Below are positions 17,707 through 26,305 of a DNA stretch of 64,000 nt, piece by piece. A program made the position numbers and the translations under genes. Position 1 is the stretch's first letter. Every line of letters starts with the position of its first letter. Source of the stretch: CAZLLE01 sp964560425 (GTDB lineage: Bacteria; Campylobacterota; Campylobacteria; Campylobacterales; QNZT01). The notes beneath the pieces are model-generated. The model was not told the DNA's origin, searched no databases, and saw only the letters and a program-made list of their open reading frames with translations. The DNA lies in the NCBI GenBank assembly GCA_964560425.1, contig CAZLLE010000072.1, positions 10,840-74,839 on the forward strand, given 5' to 3'.

Positions 17707-18149
17707 AACTTTATGTTGATGGAGATGCTTTTCCAAATCTACTAAAACCCATATTAGTTCGAGCAATTGAACGGCTCTCATTGGAGACTTTTGTAGTCTC
17801 CAATAAAAAAATAACTCTAGGTAAATCCTCTCATATAACATATATAATTGTAGATCAAGGTGCAGATGAAGCAGATCATCACATTGTAGAATTAGCACAA
17901 GAGGGTGATCTTGTTATCACAGCAGATATACCACTTGCTGATCGTCTAATCTCCAAAAAAGCACATGCTATTGATCACCGTGGTGAACTCTTTAGTGTAG
18001 ATAATATCAAACAATATTTAGCAATGAGAAACTTAATGGAAGAGATTAGATTAAGTGGAGAGATTACAAAAGGACCAGCACCTTTTGGTAAAAAAGATGT
18101 AACTCAGTTTGCTAATCAACTAAATAATTTTTTAGCAAAGAGGAGATAA
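17703..18149 (+). CDS. YaiI/YqxD (UPF0178) family protein
   Basis: 148 aa with YVDGDAFPNLLKPILVRA, DQGADEADHHIVELA, DLVITADIPLADRL and the C-terminal GPAPFGKKD, all typical of UPF0178. The conserved acidic residues resemble a PIN/NYN-type nuclease fold, but no activity is established to my knowledge. The start is TTG 17703, sharing TTGA with the ywbE stop, so translation is probably coupled. Confidence 0.85.
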   Translation: MKLYVDGDAFPNLLKPILVRAIERLSLETFVVSNKKITLGKSSHITYIIVDQGADEADHHIVELAQEGDLVITADIPLADRLISKKAHAIDHRGELFSVDNIKQYLAMRNLMEEIRLSGEITKGPAPFGKKDVTQFANQLNNFLAKRR

Positions 18150-18150
18150 A

Positions 18151-18180
18151 AAAAGAGCTACCAAAAATGGTATCTCTTTT
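18151..18180. terminator. Bidirectional terminator hairpin between yaiI-like gene and pckA
   Basis: A 13-bp stem with one mismatch: AAAAGAGCTACCA (18151-18163), loop AAAA, TGGTATCTCTTTT (18168-18180). A-run before and T-run after let it work for both converging genes. Confidence 0.75.
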
Positions 18181-18191
18181 CTACTTAATAT

Positions 18192-19772
18192 CTAAAGTTT
18201 AGGACCTGCTACAGAGTAATCAAACTCGGCATCATCTTTAAGATATTTTTTAAAGTTATCAACAAACATTGTTGCTAATTTCTTTCTTGTTTTTACATAC
18301 TCTTCTTTATCTTCCCAAGCATTTTTAGGATTAAGAACCTTTGAATCAACTCCATTTAGAGTAGTTGGAAAATGTAATCCAAAAAGCTCTGTTGTATCAA
18401 ATTCGCTATCTAATATTGATCCGTCCATAATTGCATCAATACAAGCTCTTGTAGCTTTTAGGCTCATTCTTTTACCTACTCCATAAGCTCCACCAGTCCA
18501 TCCTGTATTTACAAGATATACATTTACTTCATGAGAATCAATCTTTTCACCAAGAAGCTTTGCATATACTGTTGGATGTAATGGCAAAAATGCCTCTCCA
18601 AAACATGCACTAAATGTAGCAACAGGCTCTGTAATCCCACGCTCAGTTCCTGCAACTTTAGCAGTATATCCACTTAGGAAATAGTACATTGCTTGATCTT
18701 TTGTAAGTTTACTAACAGGAGGTAAAACACCAAATGCATCAGCACTCAAAAAGATAATATTATGAGGGTGTCCTGCTTGAAGAGAGGGTTCATGATTTGG
18801 AATATGTTCAATTGGATAAGATACTCTAGTATTCTCCGTTTTTGAACTATCATTATAATCTACTTTACCATTCTCATCAGCTACAACATTCTCTAAAAGT
18901 GCATTTCTCTTAATTGCTCCATATATCTCTGGTTCACCCTTTGGATCAAGTCCAATACACTTAGCATAACATCCACCCTCAAAGTTAAATACACCATGAT
19001 CATCCCAACCATGCTCATCATCACCAATAAGATTTCTTTTTGGATCAGCAGAAAGAGTTGTTTTACCTGTTCCAGAGAGTCCAAAGAAAAGTGCAGTATC
19101 ACCATCTTTACCAACATTCGCAGAGCAGTGCATTGCTAATTTACCTTCTAATGGCAACCAGTAGTTCATCATTGAAAAAACACCTTTTTTCATCTCACCA
19201 CCATACCATGTACCACCAATTACAGCAATATTCTCTTCTACATTAAACACCACAAAAACTTCAGAATTTAGATTATGTTTTTCCCACTCATCATCTACAA
19301 TTTTACATGCATTGTACATTAAAAAATCTGGAGAAAAATCTTTAAGCTCATCCTCTTTTGGTCTAATAAACATATTTTTTACAAAATGTGCTTGCCATGC
19401 AACCTCTGTTACAACACGAATACTCTTCTTACTAGCTTCACTAGCACCACAAAATACATCTTGAACATATATATCTTTATTTGAGAGTTGATTTTTTGCT
19501 TTTTCAAAAAGATCATCAAAGACCTCTTTTGTTGTTTTAAAGTTAATATCACCCCAAGCAATATACTTATTTGAAGGAGACTGATCTACAAAATATTTAT
19601 CTTTTGGACTTCGACCCGTAAATATTCCTGTATCAACCATAATAGTACCATTATCAGTCTCTTTTAATCCTGCCTTCAACTCTGCTTCATGAAGCTCATC
19701 ATAACTTGAATTATAATAAATTTCACCAGCGTTAACTATACCAATCTGTTCTAAATCTTGTTTTGTGATCAT
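18192..19772 (-). CDS. pckA: Phosphoenolpyruvate carboxykinase (ATP)
   Basis: Interconverts oxaloacetate plus ATP with PEP, CO2 and ADP. At 526 aa it carries GIFTGRSPKDKYFV near the N-terminus, the kinase loop GLSGTGKTTLSADPKR, metal site IGDDEHGWDD, and NTGWTGGAYGVGKRM near the C-terminus, all diagnostic of the ATP-type enzyme. AAGG lies about 10 nt before the ATG. It is the last gene of the oadG-oadA-oadB-pckA run, with a 59-nt gap after oadB. Together these set the PEP / oxaloacetate / pyruvate node. Confidence 0.95.
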   Translation of the reverse strand: MITKQDLEQIGIVNAGEIYYNSSYDELHEAELKAGLKETDNGTIMVDTGIFTGRSPKDKYFVDQSPSNKYIAWGDINFKTTKEVFDDLFEKAKNQLSNKDIYVQDVFCGASEASKKSIRVVTEVAWQAHFVKNMFIRPKEDELKDFSPDFLMYNACKIVDDEWEKHNLNSEVFVVFNVEENIAVIGGTWYGGEMKKGVFSMMNYWLPLEGKLAMHCSANVGKDGDTALFFGLSGTGKTTLSADPKRNLIGDDEHGWDDHGVFNFEGGCYAKCIGLDPKGEPEIYGAIKRNALLENVVADENGKVDYNDSSKTENTRVSYPIEHIPNHEPSLQAGHPHNIIFLSADAFGVLPPVSKLTKDQAMYYFLSGYTAKVAGTERGITEPVATFSACFGEAFLPLHPTVYAKLLGEKIDSHEVNVYLVNTGWTGGAYGVGKRMSLKATRACIDAIMDGSILDSEFDTTELFGLHFPTTLNGVDSKVLNPKNAWEDKEEYVKTRKKLATMFVDNFKKYLKDDAEFDYSVAGPKL

Positions 19773-19831
19773 CTCTACAACCTTAATCTATTTAATGCAA
19801 TTAATATCGGATTTTATGAAAATAATTTTAA

Positions 19832-21157
19832 TTATTTAAAAATCGACAATAAAACACCTGCTGCAACAGCAGAACCAATAACACCAGCCACATTTGGACC
19901 CATCGCATGCATAAGTAAAACATTTGATTTGTTATACTCTTGCCCTACTTTACTAACAACTCTTGCCGCCATTGGCACTGCTGATACACCAGCTGCTCCA
20001 ATAAGTGGGTTAATTGGCTCTTTTGAAAATTTATTCATAAGCTTTGCCATAAGCACTCCAGCTGCTGTTCCTGCTGCAAACGCAAGAAGACCGATAGCCA
20101 TAATTCCTAGAGTCTCTGCAACCAAAAACTTATCAGCTTGAAGTGTTGCACCAACACCAAGACCCAAAAAGATAGTTACAATATTAATAAGTGAATTTTG
20201 CATCTCATTTGATAATCTATCAACAACACCAGACTCTTTAGCAAAATTACCCAAAGCAAAAGCTCCCATAAGTGGTGCAGCATCAGGCAATATCATAGCA
20301 ATCATCATAATAACAACGACAGGGAAAACTAATTTCTCTAGTCTATGAACAGGTCTTGATGTTACCATTCTAATTTTACGCTCATCATCTGTAGTCAACG
20401 CTCTCATTATTGGAGGTTGTATAACAGGAACAAGAGCCATATAAGAGTAAGCAGCAACAGCAATAGCTCCCAACATTTCAGGGGCAAGTGCAGATGCAAT
20501 AAATATAGAGGTAGGACCATCAGCTCCACCAATAATACTAATAGCTGAACACTGTTTTAAAGTATACTCAACAAGACCAGTTTGAGAGAGTGCCGCAGCA
20601 CCTACAAGTGAACCAAAAATACCAAATTGAGCAGCTCCTCCTAAAATTGCAGTTTTAGGATTTGCCAACAAAGGACCAAAATCGGTCATAGCACCAACAC
20701 CCATAAAGATCAACAGTGGAAAAAATTCATTGGCAATACCCATATCATAAATGATACCAAGCATACCATGAGGACCCGTCATATTGGCTATTGGAATATT
20801 TGCCAATAACCCACCAAAGGCAATAGGCAGAAGTAAAAGAGGTTCAAACCCTTTTCCAATAGCTAAATAGAAGAGTACAAAGATGATTAAAAACATGATA
20901 ACTCTACCACCACTTTGGGCAAATTTAGTCATCTCTTTTCCACGACCATTTTTTACACCATCTTTAGGAAATAAAATTGCATTTAATCCCGTTGTCTGAA
21001 AGAACCCAGCAAATAGACCTGTAACAGATTGTGACTTATACACCTGCTCTGCCTTAGGTGAAACATCACCATGATCTACCGAAGTAGTATTTGCAGATAT
21101 CACACTAGGCGATAAAAATGTAAGAAAAAAAACAAGAGAAAATAAAAATTTTTTCAT
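19832..21157 (-). CDS. oadB: Na+-translocating oxaloacetate decarboxylase beta subunit
   Basis: Inner-membrane subunit that decarboxylates carboxybiotin and pumps sodium. At 441 aa, after an N-terminal signal-like segment and a short polar stretch, it has about ten membrane segments. Family motifs seen are MGVGAMTDFGPLLANP, GAAAQ/GGAAQFGIFG, and SIIGGADGPTSIF, the region containing the sodium-site Asp of characterised subunits. It lies 9 nt after oadA. The N-terminal 40-50 residues are longer than in enterobacterial OadB. Confidence 0.92.
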   Translation of the reverse strand: MKKFLFSLVFFLTFLSPSVISANTTSVDHGDVSPKAEQVYKSQSVTGLFAGFFQTTGLNAILFPKDGVKNGRGKEMTKFAQSGGRVIMFLIIFVLFYLAIGKGFEPLLLLPIAFGGLLANIPIANMTGPHGMLGIIYDMGIANEFFPLLIFMGVGAMTDFGPLLANPKTAILGGAAQFGIFGSLVGAAALSQTGLVEYTLKQCSAISIIGGADGPTSIFIASALAPEMLGAIAVAAYSYMALVPVIQPPIMRALTTDDERKIRMVTSRPVHRLEKLVFPVVVIMMIAMILPDAAPLMGAFALGNFAKESGVVDRLSNEMQNSLINIVTIFLGLGVGATLQADKFLVAETLGIMAIGLLAFAAGTAAGVLMAKLMNKFSKEPINPLIGAAGVSAVPMAARVVSKVGQEYNKSNVLLMHAMGPNVAGVIGSAVAAGVLLSIFK

Positions 21158-21166
21158 CTCTTCTCC

Positions 21167-22981
21167 CTAGTCCATAGTTGCTAAAAGTTGACCATCAGAG
21201 ACAACATCATTTGTGTTGACTTCTATACTTCTAAGAACACCATCTTTAGTTGCAGGAATATCAATTTCCATTTTCATAGCTTCTAAAATCATAATTGGGT
21301 CACCCTCTTTAAGCGTATCTCCAACATTTGCAACAATTTTCCAAACATTTCCAGGTGTTTGTGAATGTATCTCTTCACTACCTTTTCCACCACTTGCCGC
21401 AGGAGCTGCACTAGGTGCAGGAGTTGCTGCAACTGGTGCTGCATTTGTTACAGTTACTTCACCATTATGTCCATCAACTACATCAACATTATATGTTACA
21501 CCATTTACTACTACTGTATATTTTCCTGCCATCTCATCACTCCCTTTTGTTGTACTTCCACCTATATTAGAAGAATCATTCTTTCTTACATTTACCTCTG
21601 CTTCACCTTTTAAGAAGGCAATACCTTTAACATCACAAGCTGCTACTATAAAAACATTTTCATCAGTTACTTCAAGATCTGCACTAGTTAACATTTTTTC
21701 AAAATGTTTTAATGATTTTCTATCATCATCATCAGCAATCTCTCTAGCACTTCTTGTTGTAGGCTCCAATTTTAACTGTTTGCTTGCAAGAGCAACAATT
21801 TCACTATCTGGAGTTGTTGGTGTTTTACCAAAATATCCTAAAACCATCTTTCCATAACCATCAGCAATTCTCTCCCATGGACCAAACATCACATTATTAA
21901 ATGCTTGTTGAAAATAGAACTGTGAAACTGGTGTTACAGAAGTACCATATCCACCTCTTTCAACCACTTCTCTCATAGCATCAATAACTGCTGGAAATTT
22001 ATCTAAGATATTATTATCTCTCATCATTTGAGTATTTGCAGTTAATGCACCACCAGGCATTGGTGAAAATGGAATTAGTGGAGATACTTGTGTAGCTTCT
22101 GGTGGCATAAAATAGTCTTTTAGACAATCTTTTAGAACACTCTCATACTCTAAAATTTTTCCTACTTCTAATCCGCCAAGATCAAATTTTGTACCCTTTG
22201 TAGCATGAAGAAGAGTCAAAATATCAGGCTGACTTGTACCACCACTCACAGGACTAGCCGCAAGATCAATACCATCTACACCCGCTTCAAGAGCAGCCAA
22301 ATAACAAGATACACTCACACCGGCTGTCTCATGAGTATGAAGACGAACATGCACATTTTCAGGAAGCAATTTCTTAGCCATAGAGATCGTTTCAAAAACT
22401 TTATGTGGACTTGAAGTGCCACTAGCATCTTTAAAACATACGCTATCATATTCAATACCAGAATCTAAAATTTCACGAAGAACTTTTTCATAAAATGCCA
22501 CATCATGAGCACCAACACATCCAGGAGGAAGATCCATCATTGTTACTACAACTTCATGATTTAATCCATGGGCTTTAATACGACTACCACTATATTTGAG
22601 ATCTTCTACATCATTTAGAGCATCAAAGTTTCTAATTGTTGTTGTTCCATGCTTTTTAAACATTTTGGCATGAAGATCAATAAGATCACTACTACCCGTA
22701 TCTAAAAGAATTGTATTCACACCACGAGCAAGTGTTTGAAGATTTGCCTCAGGTCCCACAATATCTCTAAACTTATCCATCATATCAAATGCATTTTCGT
22801 TTAGATAAAAATAAAGACTCTGGAATCTTGCCCCTCCACCAAATTCAAAGTGGCTAATTCCAGCTGCTTTTGCAGCCTCCACAGCTGGGAAAAAATCGTT
22901 CATTAAGACTCTACCACCAAAGACAGATTGAAAACCGTCTCTAAAAGTAGTATCCATTATATCAATAAGTTTTTTTGCCAT
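21167..22981 (-). CDS. oadA: Oxaloacetate decarboxylase alpha subunit (carboxyltransferase plus biotin carrier)
   Basis: 604 aa. The N-terminal carboxyltransferase domain shows DTTFRDGFQSVFGGR, FKDASGT and HTHETAG metal-site motifs. An Ala/Pro-rich linker follows at about residues 515-535, then a biotinyl domain with EAMKMEID, the biotinylated Lys in MKM. It is closely related to the PycB subunit of two-subunit pyruvate carboxylase, common in this phylum; the adjacent oadB and oadG genes decide for the sodium pump. Spacing to oadG is 9 nt, to oadB 9 nt. Confidence 0.92.
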   Translation of the reverse strand: MAKKLIDIMDTTFRDGFQSVFGGRVLMNDFFPAVEAAKAAGISHFEFGGGARFQSLYFYLNENAFDMMDKFRDIVGPEANLQTLARGVNTILLDTGSSDLIDLHAKMFKKHGTTTIRNFDALNDVEDLKYSGSRIKAHGLNHEVVVTMMDLPPGCVGAHDVAFYEKVLREILDSGIEYDSVCFKDASGTSSPHKVFETISMAKKLLPENVHVRLHTHETAGVSVSCYLAALEAGVDGIDLAASPVSGGTSQPDILTLLHATKGTKFDLGGLEVGKILEYESVLKDCLKDYFMPPEATQVSPLIPFSPMPGGALTANTQMMRDNNILDKFPAVIDAMREVVERGGYGTSVTPVSQFYFQQAFNNVMFGPWERIADGYGKMVLGYFGKTPTTPDSEIVALASKQLKLEPTTRSAREIADDDDRKSLKHFEKMLTSADLEVTDENVFIVAACDVKGIAFLKGEAEVNVRKNDSSNIGGSTTKGSDEMAGKYTVVVNGVTYNVDVVDGHNGEVTVTNAAPVAATPAPSAAPAASGGKGSEEIHSQTPGNVWKIVANVGDTLKEGDPIMILEAMKMEIDIPATKDGVLRSIEVNTNDVVSDGQLLATMD

Positions 22982-22990
22982 TATAACCCT

Positions 22991-23239
22991 TTATCTTTTT
23001 TTAAAATCAGTGATAGCTGCAGTAATAACAGCAATAACTTCTGAATTATCTTGTGTTCCTGCACTCACAGCCCTTGGTGCATCATTTTTGGACGCACTTT
23101 TAGGTTTGGGTGGAAAATATTTTTGTATAATTTTTGCTTGTAAATTTACAACAAAAATCATCAAAAGCAAGAAGAGAAAAACCGTAGTCATCCCCAACAC
23201 CATAAACTTCAATCCTTCGGATACTAAATTAACTTCCAT
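22991..23239 (-). CDS. oadG: Oxaloacetate decarboxylase gamma subunit
   Basis: 82-aa single-span membrane protein: EGLKFMVLGMTTVFLFLLLMIFVV near the N-terminus, then a polar linker and a C-terminal AVITAAITDFKKR tail. This matches OadG, which holds the alpha and beta subunits together. I choose ATG 23239 because AGAGGA lies about 7 nt upstream; an in-frame ATG at 23278 adds 13 residues without a ribosome-binding site. It is the first gene of the oad operon. Confidence 0.85.
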   Translation of the reverse strand: MEVNLVSEGLKFMVLGMTTVFLFLLLMIFVVNLQAKIIQKYFPPKPKSASKNDAPRAVSAGTQDNSEVIAVITAAITDFKKR

Positions 23240-23298
23240 TGACCAATCCTCTATAAGATTATTACAAAATAGTAACACAAATTATCTAAATAAATAGA

Positions 23299-23784
23299 CT
23301 AATAATTTATTAAAAATTCTTGCATTTTTTTGCGTCCCAATTTTCTAGCATAGTCAATACAACTCATTCCCAAATTATCCCTCTGATCAATATCTGCACC
23401 AGATTCCAATAATAATGTTGCTACTTCAATATTTCCATAACTAACAGCTTGCATCAAAAAAGAGAAACCACTTTTTCTTTTTGTTGTATGAATATCCATC
23501 TGTTTTTCATTAATTAAATATTTAAGAAGTTCTAAATCCCCAAGAATAATAGCCTCATCTAATATACCAACCCCATCACGGTTTGTATAAAAGATATCCG
23601 AATTGTTATCAATCATTAATTTGAGTAGATCAAAAGAGCATTTGTGACGCATAGCATAAACTAAAATATGATACTCATCATCCTCATCATCTTCAATTAT
23701 CTGATTCAGATCAAGTCCCTGTTTTATAGATTTTTTTAATCCTATAAAATCATCGTTTTCTAATATTTGATCTATATTTAACAT
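23299..23784 (-). CDS. Ankyrin-repeat protein
   Basis: 161 aa, no signal peptide. Roughly four ankyrin-type units are visible, the clearest being SGFSFLMQAVSYGNIEVATL followed by LLESGADIDQRDNLGMSCID. An acidic stretch (EDDEDDEY) precedes them. AGGGG lies 6 nt before the ATG. Probably a cytoplasmic protein-binding module; partner unknown. It may be a single-gene unit: a hairpin lies 112 nt upstream, and its stop is 60 nt before the start of oadG. Confidence 0.8.
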   Translation of the reverse strand: MLNIDQILENDDFIGLKKSIKQGLDLNQIIEDDEDDEYHILVYAMRHKCSFDLLKLMIDNNSDIFYTNRDGVGILDEAIILGDLELLKYLINEKQMDIHTTKRKSGFSFLMQAVSYGNIEVATLLLESGADIDQRDNLGMSCIDYARKLGRKKMQEFLINY

Positions 23785-23895
23785 ATTTTTCCCCTATATT
23801 ATAAATATAGTTTAATAGTAACAAATATGATATTAGAAATATTAATAATTAATAGTAAAATTTAAATTTTGAAAGAAGTTAAAGAAGAATAGAAG

Positions 23896-23930
23896 AGTAG
23901 ATACGAACAGATCGTATCTACTTTTTTTAT
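23896..23930. terminator. Perfect 11-bp hairpin with T-run between ankyrin gene and cytochrome gene
   Basis: AGTAGATACGA (23896-23906), loop ACAGA, TCGTATCTACT (23912-23922), then seven Ts on the plus strand. On the minus strand, the direction of the neighbouring cytochrome gene that ends at 23944, the hairpin is preceded by an A-run and followed by a T/C-rich tract. It probably ends the cytochrome transcript. Confidence 0.7.
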
Positions 23931-23943
23931 AAAAAGATAATTA

Positions 23944-24243
23944 TTATTTAAGACCTGCAATATACCCAGCTACTGCTTTAATATCAGCATCGCTATATGA
24001 AGCAACTTGACCTTTCATCAATCCACCCATACCATGAGTATTAAGTGTACCAGCTTTGTAACCTTTTAAAGCTTCTTCAGTTTTAGCTGCATCTTGCCCC
24101 GTGATCACTGCTGATTTTCCTAATGCTTTTTTCTCACCTTTTGCACCATGACATCCTGCACATTTTTTATATAACGCTGCACCGTCTGCTGCTAAAAAAC
24201 TCATTGCTCCAATTGCTAAACATGTTAATACTACTTTTTTCAT
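23944..24243 (-). CDS. Periplasmic monohaem cytochrome c (c553 type)
   Basis: 99 aa. A signal peptide ends near FLAADG, then AALYKKCAGCHGAKG has the haem-binding CxxCH and GLMKGQVASYSDADIKAVAG provides the distal Met region. This is a typical small soluble electron carrier of Campylobacterota respiratory chains. It follows two other small periplasmic proteins on the same strand but with 87 nt between, so separate expression is possible. Confidence 0.9.
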   Translation of the reverse strand: MKKVVLTCLAIGAMSFLAADGAALYKKCAGCHGAKGEKKALGKSAVITGQDAAKTEEALKGYKAGTLNTHGMGGLMKGQVASYSDADIKAVAGYIAGLK

Positions 24244-24330
24244 TTTTATCCTTATTATTAAAATTTATTTTTGTTCTAGCACTTCTTACTTTTATACTAG
24301 AAAATCTTTTATTACTATATCCAAGCTAAA

Positions 24331-24648
24331 TTAGCAAGATGGTACATTTCCACTATCATTAGCAAATTCATAAAAGAAATCAAATAAATCTGGAACATAC
24401 TTCTCTTTTACTTCTTTTACATTAGGACATATTGTTTTAATTTCATCTACTAGTTTACCATCATTTTTAAGTGCTTCCCACTCATCTTGTGAATGTTTAG
24501 CAGTCATTTTTGAACCGTTAAAACCACATGCTTTTTTAAATTTTTTAAGATAAATCTTTTGACCTTTTGCAGGGTCCGCCATCAAAGATGTACTCATAAC
24601 ACTTGTTAATAGTACAGCTGTAGCAACTACGCTTAAAACTTTTCTCAT
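24331..24648 (-). CDS. Cytochrome c-like periplasmic protein lacking a CxxCH haem motif
   Basis: 105 aa with a signal peptide (MRKVLSVVATAVLLTSVMSTSLMA). The mature start DPAKGQKIYLKKFKKACGFNG resembles the start of a class I cytochrome c (G-x-x-x-Y-x-x-x-C-x-x-C-H), but the second Cys and His are absent (ACGFNG). Two other Cys remain (TICP and the terminal SC). Either a haem-free relative or a disulfide protein. AAGGAG lies 8 nt before the ATG and a TATAAT-type -10 box about 50 nt upstream. Confidence 0.6.
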   Translation of the reverse strand: MRKVLSVVATAVLLTSVMSTSLMADPAKGQKIYLKKFKKACGFNGSKMTAKHSQDEWEALKNDGKLVDEIKTICPNVKEVKEKYVPDLFDFFYEFANDSGNVPSC

Positions 24649-24696
24649 ATTTTCTCCTTAGAAAGTAAGTTCTGTAAAATGTTTTTTTACTCTAAA

Positions 24697-24702
24697 ATTA
24701 TA
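24697..24702 (-). promoter_or_regulatory. -10 box upstream of the cytochrome-like gene
   Basis: Read on the minus strand as TATAAT, 49 nt before the start of the gene at 24648 and after an A/T-rich tract. No clear -35. Confidence 0.35.
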
Positions 24703-24782
24703 AATCATAATTGTGAAGTAATTGTGAATTATATTAATTAGAACTTGAAATAGACCTTAAAATTAAAAATAATTTAATCTTT

Positions 24783-25118
24783 TTACCTTATTTTACCCAA
24801 AACTGTATACTTTTCCCAATATGTATCTATAGCCCTTTTTAGTTGAGAATCAGTTAATGTACTCTTTTTTTTAAGTCCATAATGCTTTATATAGTGATTT
24901 GTCATAACAGAAGTATGGATATCAGGGTTTTTTAAAAAATCTAATAAAGCAGCCTTTACCTCATTTTCTGAACTATATTTCAAAAGGTATTTAAAAAAAA
25001 GCAGTCTCAAATCAAATTTGTAAGCTTGATGACAAGTAACGCAATTTCTTTCATAAGAGGTATCCATACCAAAAAGCATCTGCATAGAAAAAAGAATTAT
25101 AATAATTTGTTTGGCCAC
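24783..25118 (-). CDS. Small c-type cytochrome
   Basis: 111 aa with a short hydrophobic leader (IIIILFSMQMLFG) and one haem motif, NCVTCHQ, at about residue 26-30. The rest is basic and helical. The start is GTG 25118, inside the histidine-kinase gene (22-nt overlap), so it is co-translated with the two-component system. This coupling suggests the cytochrome is a partner or output of the sensor, which is inference. Confidence 0.72.
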   Translation of the reverse strand: MAKQIIIILFSMQMLFGMDTSYERNCVTCHQAYKFDLRLLFFKYLLKYSSENEVKAALLDFLKNPDIHTSVMTNHYIKHYGLKKKSTLTDSQLKRAIDTYWEKYTVLGKIR

Positions 25119-26305
25119 GATATTTTCACCTTTGTTCCCGTCTTCTCTATAGAATTCACATCAATTTGTAAATCATACTCATTTGCAATCGCTAAAACGA
25201 TATTTAGACCAATACCAAAACCACCTTCACTTTTATTAAATCTAGTATAACGATCAAACATCTGTTTTAATTTATCTTTTGGCATTCCAACTCCTGTATC
25301 TTCAACTATAAAAAAATTCTCTCTAAGAATAATTTTAATAATTCCACCCCTTTTATTATACTTAATAGCATTTGAGATCAAATTATCCAAAACTGTAGCA
25401 ATTTTATGTCTATCTATAGTAATATATGCATGTTTATCAAGGGCTAAAACACACTCTATCTTTTTTTGAGTATAAACAACTCTAAAAAAATCTGCTCTCT
25501 CAATAATCAGTTGATATAGATCTACTCTCTCATTTTTTTGTTGTGTTTGATTATTTAAAGAGGCATAAGTCAAATCATTATAAAGATGAGAAACTGTTCT
25601 AGCAGCAGCATCAATTCGTTTGATCTTTTTAATTGTCTTCTCATCTAAATTTTTCCAATTAATTGTCTCAATATTCGTTAAAATCGTACTAATAGGAGTA
25701 TTTAACTCATGAGTAGTATCTTTGATAAATCTATCAAGAAGAGTAATTGATTCTCTCATAGGACGAAATAACATCTGTGTCAAAAAATATCCAATAACTA
25801 GTAATACAATTAAAAGTCCTGATGCATATAAAAAAAGTTTTAATTTAAAGAAACTTTGCCATTTCTCCTCATCATTCATCTCAATTACAACATACATAGC
25901 ACCAAGATAATAAGATGAAGCAGATAACATCCGCACATAATAGATCTTATCTTTGTCCATATAAATATCATCTGATAATCTTACTCTATTTGTACTCATT
26001 GTCGAAAATATTTTTGTATTACGACTATCATAGATAGCAGATTCAAACTCTTTGTAGCGAGGATAAACTTGGGTTTTATCAAAATTAAGATGCAGATATT
26101 TTAATTTACTAATAAGTTCATTTGAAAAAGTTTGCATTTTACTTTTTTGAAGATCGAGATGAAGATCTTTTTGCATGTTATAATATATAAAAGCCAAAAC
26201 TCCCAAAAGGAGTATTGATAAAAACGAATACATTATATAAAAGGATATAAGTGTTTTTCGCTCACTCCTTTGTAAACTTGTACCCTTGTTTTTTGATACT
26301 AACAA
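25097..26305 (-). CDS. Membrane sensor histidine kinase
   Basis: 402 aa. A first membrane segment (about 26-42) is followed by a periplasmic loop of about 110 residues, a second segment (about 157-178), then HisKA with the phospho-acceptor His 199 in DTTHELNTPIST. The HATPase_c domain has N-box DNLISNAIKYN and G-box VEDTGVGMP, plus GGFGIGLNIV. The start is TTG 26305, overlapping the regulator by 44 nt; ATG 26233 is a less likely alternative because it begins inside the first membrane segment. The periplasmic loop has no recognised ligand fold. Confidence 0.9.
   Translation of the reverse strand: MLVSKNKGTSLQRSERKTLISFYIMYSFLSILLLGVLAFIYYNMQKDLHLDLQKSKMQTFSNELISKLKYLHLNFDKTQVYPRYKEFESAIYDSRNTKIFSTMSTNRVRLSDDIYMDKDKIYYVRMLSASSYYLGAMYVVIEMNDEEKWQSFFKLKLFLYASGLLIVLLVIGYFLTQMLFRPMRESITLLDRFIKDTTHELNTPISTILTNIETINWKNLDEKTIKKIKRIDAAARTVSHLYNDLTYASLNNQTQQKNERVDLYQLIIERADFFRVVYTQKKIECVLALDKHAYITIDRHKIATVLDNLISNAIKYNKRGGIIKIILRENFFIVEDTGVGMPKDKLKQMFDRYTRFNKSEGGFGIGLNIVLAIANEYDLQIDVNSIEKTGTKVKISWPNKLL

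Noticed and set aside
21213..21857. 214-residue open frame antisense to oadA
   Set aside because: It mirrors the codon use of oadA's C-terminal region; composition is biased to Ser/Pro/Thr as expected for a shadow frame.
21167..22981. Pyruvate carboxylase subunit B
   Set aside because: The domain architecture would fit, but adjacent oadB and oadG genes support the sodium-pumping decarboxylase.
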